Of a stretch of 6,415 nt of DNA, positions 4,798-6,415 are shown in pieces (positions within the stretch are counted from its first letter, which is position 1; each line of letters begins with the position of its first letter). The notes under the pieces are model-generated. The model saw nothing but the letters and a program-made list of their open reading frames with translations, was not told where the DNA came from and did not search any database. The stretch comes from an uncultured Atopobiaceae bacterium. Its GTDB lineage: Bacteria; Actinomycetota; Coriobacteriia; Coriobacteriales; Atopobiaceae. The position numbers were made by a program, and so were the translations under genes. The stretch spans positions 1 to 6,415 of the forward strand of contig CALUJT010000137.1 in assembly GCA_944321005.1 (NCBI GenBank). The letters are read 5' to 3'.

Positions 4798-6074
4798 CGC
4801 CCGAGCGCGAGGTGTGCCTCGACTACGCCGCCGCCACGCCCATGGACCCCGAGGTCGTGGAGGCGACGCTGCCCTATCTCACGGAGCGCTTCTGGAACCC
4901 GTCCGCGCCGTACGCGCGCGCCCGCGAGGTGCGAGACGACGTGGAGCGGGCCCGCGGGACCGTGGCGCGGCTCATGGGGGCCCGGCCGGACAACGTGGTC
5001 TTCACCGCGGGCGCCACCGAGGCCAACAACCTCGCCTTCGCAGCCGTGGAGGGACACGTGGTCGTGGACGCCATCGAGCACGAGAGCGTGCTCGCCTGCG
5101 CCGCCACGCACGCCCGGCGCACGGTGCGCGTGGGGCCGGACGGCCTCGTGGACCCGTCGGCCGTGGCTCGCGCCATACGCCCGGACACCGAGCTCGTCTC
5201 CGTGGAGCTCGCCAACGGCGAGCTCGGCTGCGTCCAGCCCGTCCGCGAGATCTCCCGCGTGGTGGCGCGCGAGCGCGCGCGGCGCCTGGAGGCGGGGGAG
5301 GCGACGCCCATCCTCCTGCACTCGGACGCCTCCCAGGCGGCGGGCGCGCTCTCCGTCAACGTGAGCACGCTCGGGTTGGACCTCCTCACGCTCTCAGCCG
5401 CCAAGATCTACGGCCCCAAGCAGGTGGGGCTGCTCTGGGCGTCCGACGACGTCCGGCTGCGCCCGCTCGTCTACGGCGGCGGCCAGGAGGGCGGCGTGCG
5501 CTCCGGCACGGAGAACGTAGCCGGCATCGTGGGCTTCGCGCGGGCGCTCGAGCTCGCGTGCGGGCGTCGCGCGGAGGAGGCGCGCCGCCTCGCGGGCCTG
5601 CGCGAGCGCCTGCGCGCGGGGATAGTCGGGCGGATCCCGTGGGCCGTGGTGGCGGGGCCGCGCAGCCCCAAGCGACGGCTCCCGGGGCTCCTGAGCGTGT
5701 CCTTCGCGGGAATCGAGGCGCGCCGTCTCGTCATCGCGCTCGAGCGCGCGGGCGTCTACGTGGGCACGGGATCTGCCTGCGCGGCGAGCCGCATGCGCGT
5801 GAGCCACGTCCTGGAGGCCGTGGGCATGCCGCGCGAGCTCGCCGAGGGGAGCCTGCGCCTCACGCTCGGCCGACCCACCACCGAGGAGGACGTCGACTAC
5901 GCCGCGAGCGCCGTCGCGGCCGTCGTGCGCGCCGAGATGGGGCGCCTGGGGCTCGACGACGCCGGCCAGGCCGCTCGCGTCGAGGCGCTCCTGGAGGGCG
6001 CCCCGGGGGCGTCCGTGCGCACCCGCCGGCCTGGCGCGGGGGGCGCCTCCGGAAACGGAGGGTACGCATGGTGA
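4794..6074 (+). CDS. Cysteine desulfurase (IscS/NifS/YrvO-like, PLP-dependent)
   Basis: This 426-residue enzyme should take sulfur from L-cysteine as a persulfide, giving alanine, and pass it on, here most likely to MnmA. The fold-type I aminotransferase signature is clear: LDYAAATPMD (9-18), GATEANN (73-79), EHES with H96 that stacks on PLP, D178 in HSDASQ, the Schiff-base K204 in SAAKIYGPK, GGGQEGGVRSGTENV (228-242), and catalytic C329 in GTGSAC. Three positions differ from consensus: A203 replaces the usual His before Lys, G145 follows the unusual ELANGEL stretch, and SRMRVSHVL replaces the usual SxEPSxVL after the Cys. The tail beyond about 390 is Gly/Arg/Ala-rich and looks disordered. 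The start at ATG 4794 overlaps the previous stop, and GAGGGGG just upstream serves as ribosome site. The 7-base overlap with mnmA implies coupling, as in the yrvO-mnmA pair of Bacillus. SufS-type function is less likely because no suf genes are near. Confidence 0.92.
   Translation: MTPEREVCLDYAAATPMDPEVVEATLPYLTERFWNPSAPYARAREVRDDVERARGTVARLMGARPDNVVFTAGATEANNLAFAAVEGHVVVDAIEHESVLACAATHARRTVRVGPDGLVDPSAVARAIRPDTELVSVELANGELGCVQPVREISRVVARERARRLEAGEATPILLHSDASQAAGALSVNVSTLGLDLLTLSAAKIYGPKQVGLLWASDDVRLRPLVYGGGQEGGVRSGTENVAGIVGFARALELACGRRAEEARRLAGLRERLRAGIVGRIPWAVVAGPRSPKRRLPGLLSVSFAGIEARRLVIALERAGVYVGTGSACAASRMRVSHVLEAVGMPRELAEGSLRLTLGRPTTEEDVDYAASAVAAVVRAEMGRLGLDDAGQAARVEALLEGAPGASVRTRRPGAGGASGNGGYAW
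6057..6062 (+). promoter_or_regulatory. Strong ribosome binding site of mnmA inside the desulfurase gene
   Basis: GGAGGG lies 5 bases before ATG 6068, within the last codons of the desulfurase gene. It is the best Shine-Dalgarno match in the window and fixes the mnmA start. Confidence 0.8.
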
Positions 6075-6415
6075 GCCGGGCGACGCCTCGCGGCGCGCGC
6101 GTCTTCTGCGGCCTCTCCGGCGGCGTGGACTCGGCGCTCGCCTGCGCGCTCCTCCTGGAGCAGGGCCTCGACGTCACGGCGGTCTACATGCGCAACTGGT
6201 CGCGCGACCTGCCCGGCTTTCGCTGCCCCTGGGCGGACGACCTGGCGGATGCGGAGCGCGTGGCGGTTACGCTGGGCATAGACCTCGAGGTCTGGGACTG
6301 CGAGGAGGAGTACCGCGCCACGGTGGTGGACTACCTCGTGGACTCCTACGCGCGCGGCTTCACCCCCAACCCTGACGTGATGTACAACCAGACCATCAAG
6401 TTCGGGACCTTCCTC
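6068..6415 (+). CDS. mnmA: tRNA 2-thiouridine(34) synthase MnmA, N-terminal part (runs off window)
   Basis: The first 116 residues are present; the family usually has about 360. MnmA activates U34 of tRNA-Lys, -Glu and -Gln with ATP and inserts sulfur to give s2U. The PP-loop SGGVDS (17-22) is intact, followed by VYMRNW (39-44), a CPWADDLADAERVA stretch (53-66) matching the family's C-T-A-x-x-D-x-x-D-A region, and TPNPDVMYNQTIKF (99-112). That last block aligns with E. coli TPNPDILCNKEIKF. Y106 therefore falls where E. coli has C102, the first of its two essential cysteines, while the preceding Asp is kept at D103. C14 and C53 are nearby but not at the family position. The second catalytic Cys lies beyond the window. 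The gene overlaps the desulfurase by 7 bases, consistent with direct sulfur hand-over. Identity as MnmA is secure; whether it is active by the standard mechanism is open. Confidence 0.92.
   Translation, partial: MVSRATPRGARVFCGLSGGVDSALACALLLEQGLDVTAVYMRNWSRDLPGFRCPWADDLADAERVAVTLGIDLEVWDCEEEYRATVVDYLVDSYARGFTPNPDVMYNQTIKFGTFL

Noticed and set aside
1..6415. CRISPR array, insertion sequence or riboswitch
   Set aside because: I found no regularly spaced short repeats, no transposase-like frame with inverted ends, and no recognisable riboswitch leader. The gaps between genes are short and mostly explained by tRNAs, promoters and terminators.

Overview
The window is high-GC DNA (roughly 70% by eye, not computed) with tightly packed genes. 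Every protein gene is on the + strand. Base composition, CCA-encoding tRNA genes, SpoIIE/STAS/HATPase signalling genes and a CmpB-type membrane protein suggest an actinobacterium. My best guess is a Coriobacteriia-type organism (Olsenella/Atopobium/Collinsella-like), but this is inference from gene style and not a phylogenetic result.

Region 1 (1-110): the 3' part of a tRNA-Leu with anticodon GAG, cut by the window edge, followed by a strong intrinsic terminator.

Region 2 (140-3193): a two-gene signalling operon. The first gene encodes a 753-residue SpoIIE/RsbU-type PP2C phosphatase with PAS and GAF-like sensor regions. The second encodes a 253-residue protein that joins an anti-anti-sigma (STAS) domain to an anti-sigma kinase (HATPase) domain. 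Together they carry all three biochemical activities of a partner-switching module, with two of them fused. No sigma factor gene is visible.

Region 3 (3194-3801): a tRNA cluster of tRNA-Gly(GCC), tRNA-Cys(GCA) and a second, identical tRNA-Gly(GCC). Each tRNA has a downstream terminator hairpin, and each Gly copy has a recognisable promoter. tRNA-Cys begins a few bases after the first terminator's T-run and has no visible promoter of its own.

Region 4 (3802-6415): three overlapping genes in one apparent operon. They encode a six-helix membrane protein of the CmpB-type 'putative ABC transporter permease' family, a cysteine desulfurase, and the start of MnmA, the tRNA 2-thiouridine synthase, which runs off the window edge. 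The desulfurase-MnmA pair is the expected sulfur donor and user for s2U34 in tRNA. Both depart from the family consensus at notable positions. The most striking is a Tyr in MnmA where the family has its first catalytic/cluster-binding Cys; in the desulfurase the His before the PLP lysine is Ala.

The points most worth a second look are the Cys-to-Tyr change in MnmA, the STAS-kinase fusion, and the arrangement of tRNA-Cys behind a terminator between two identical tRNA-Gly genes.
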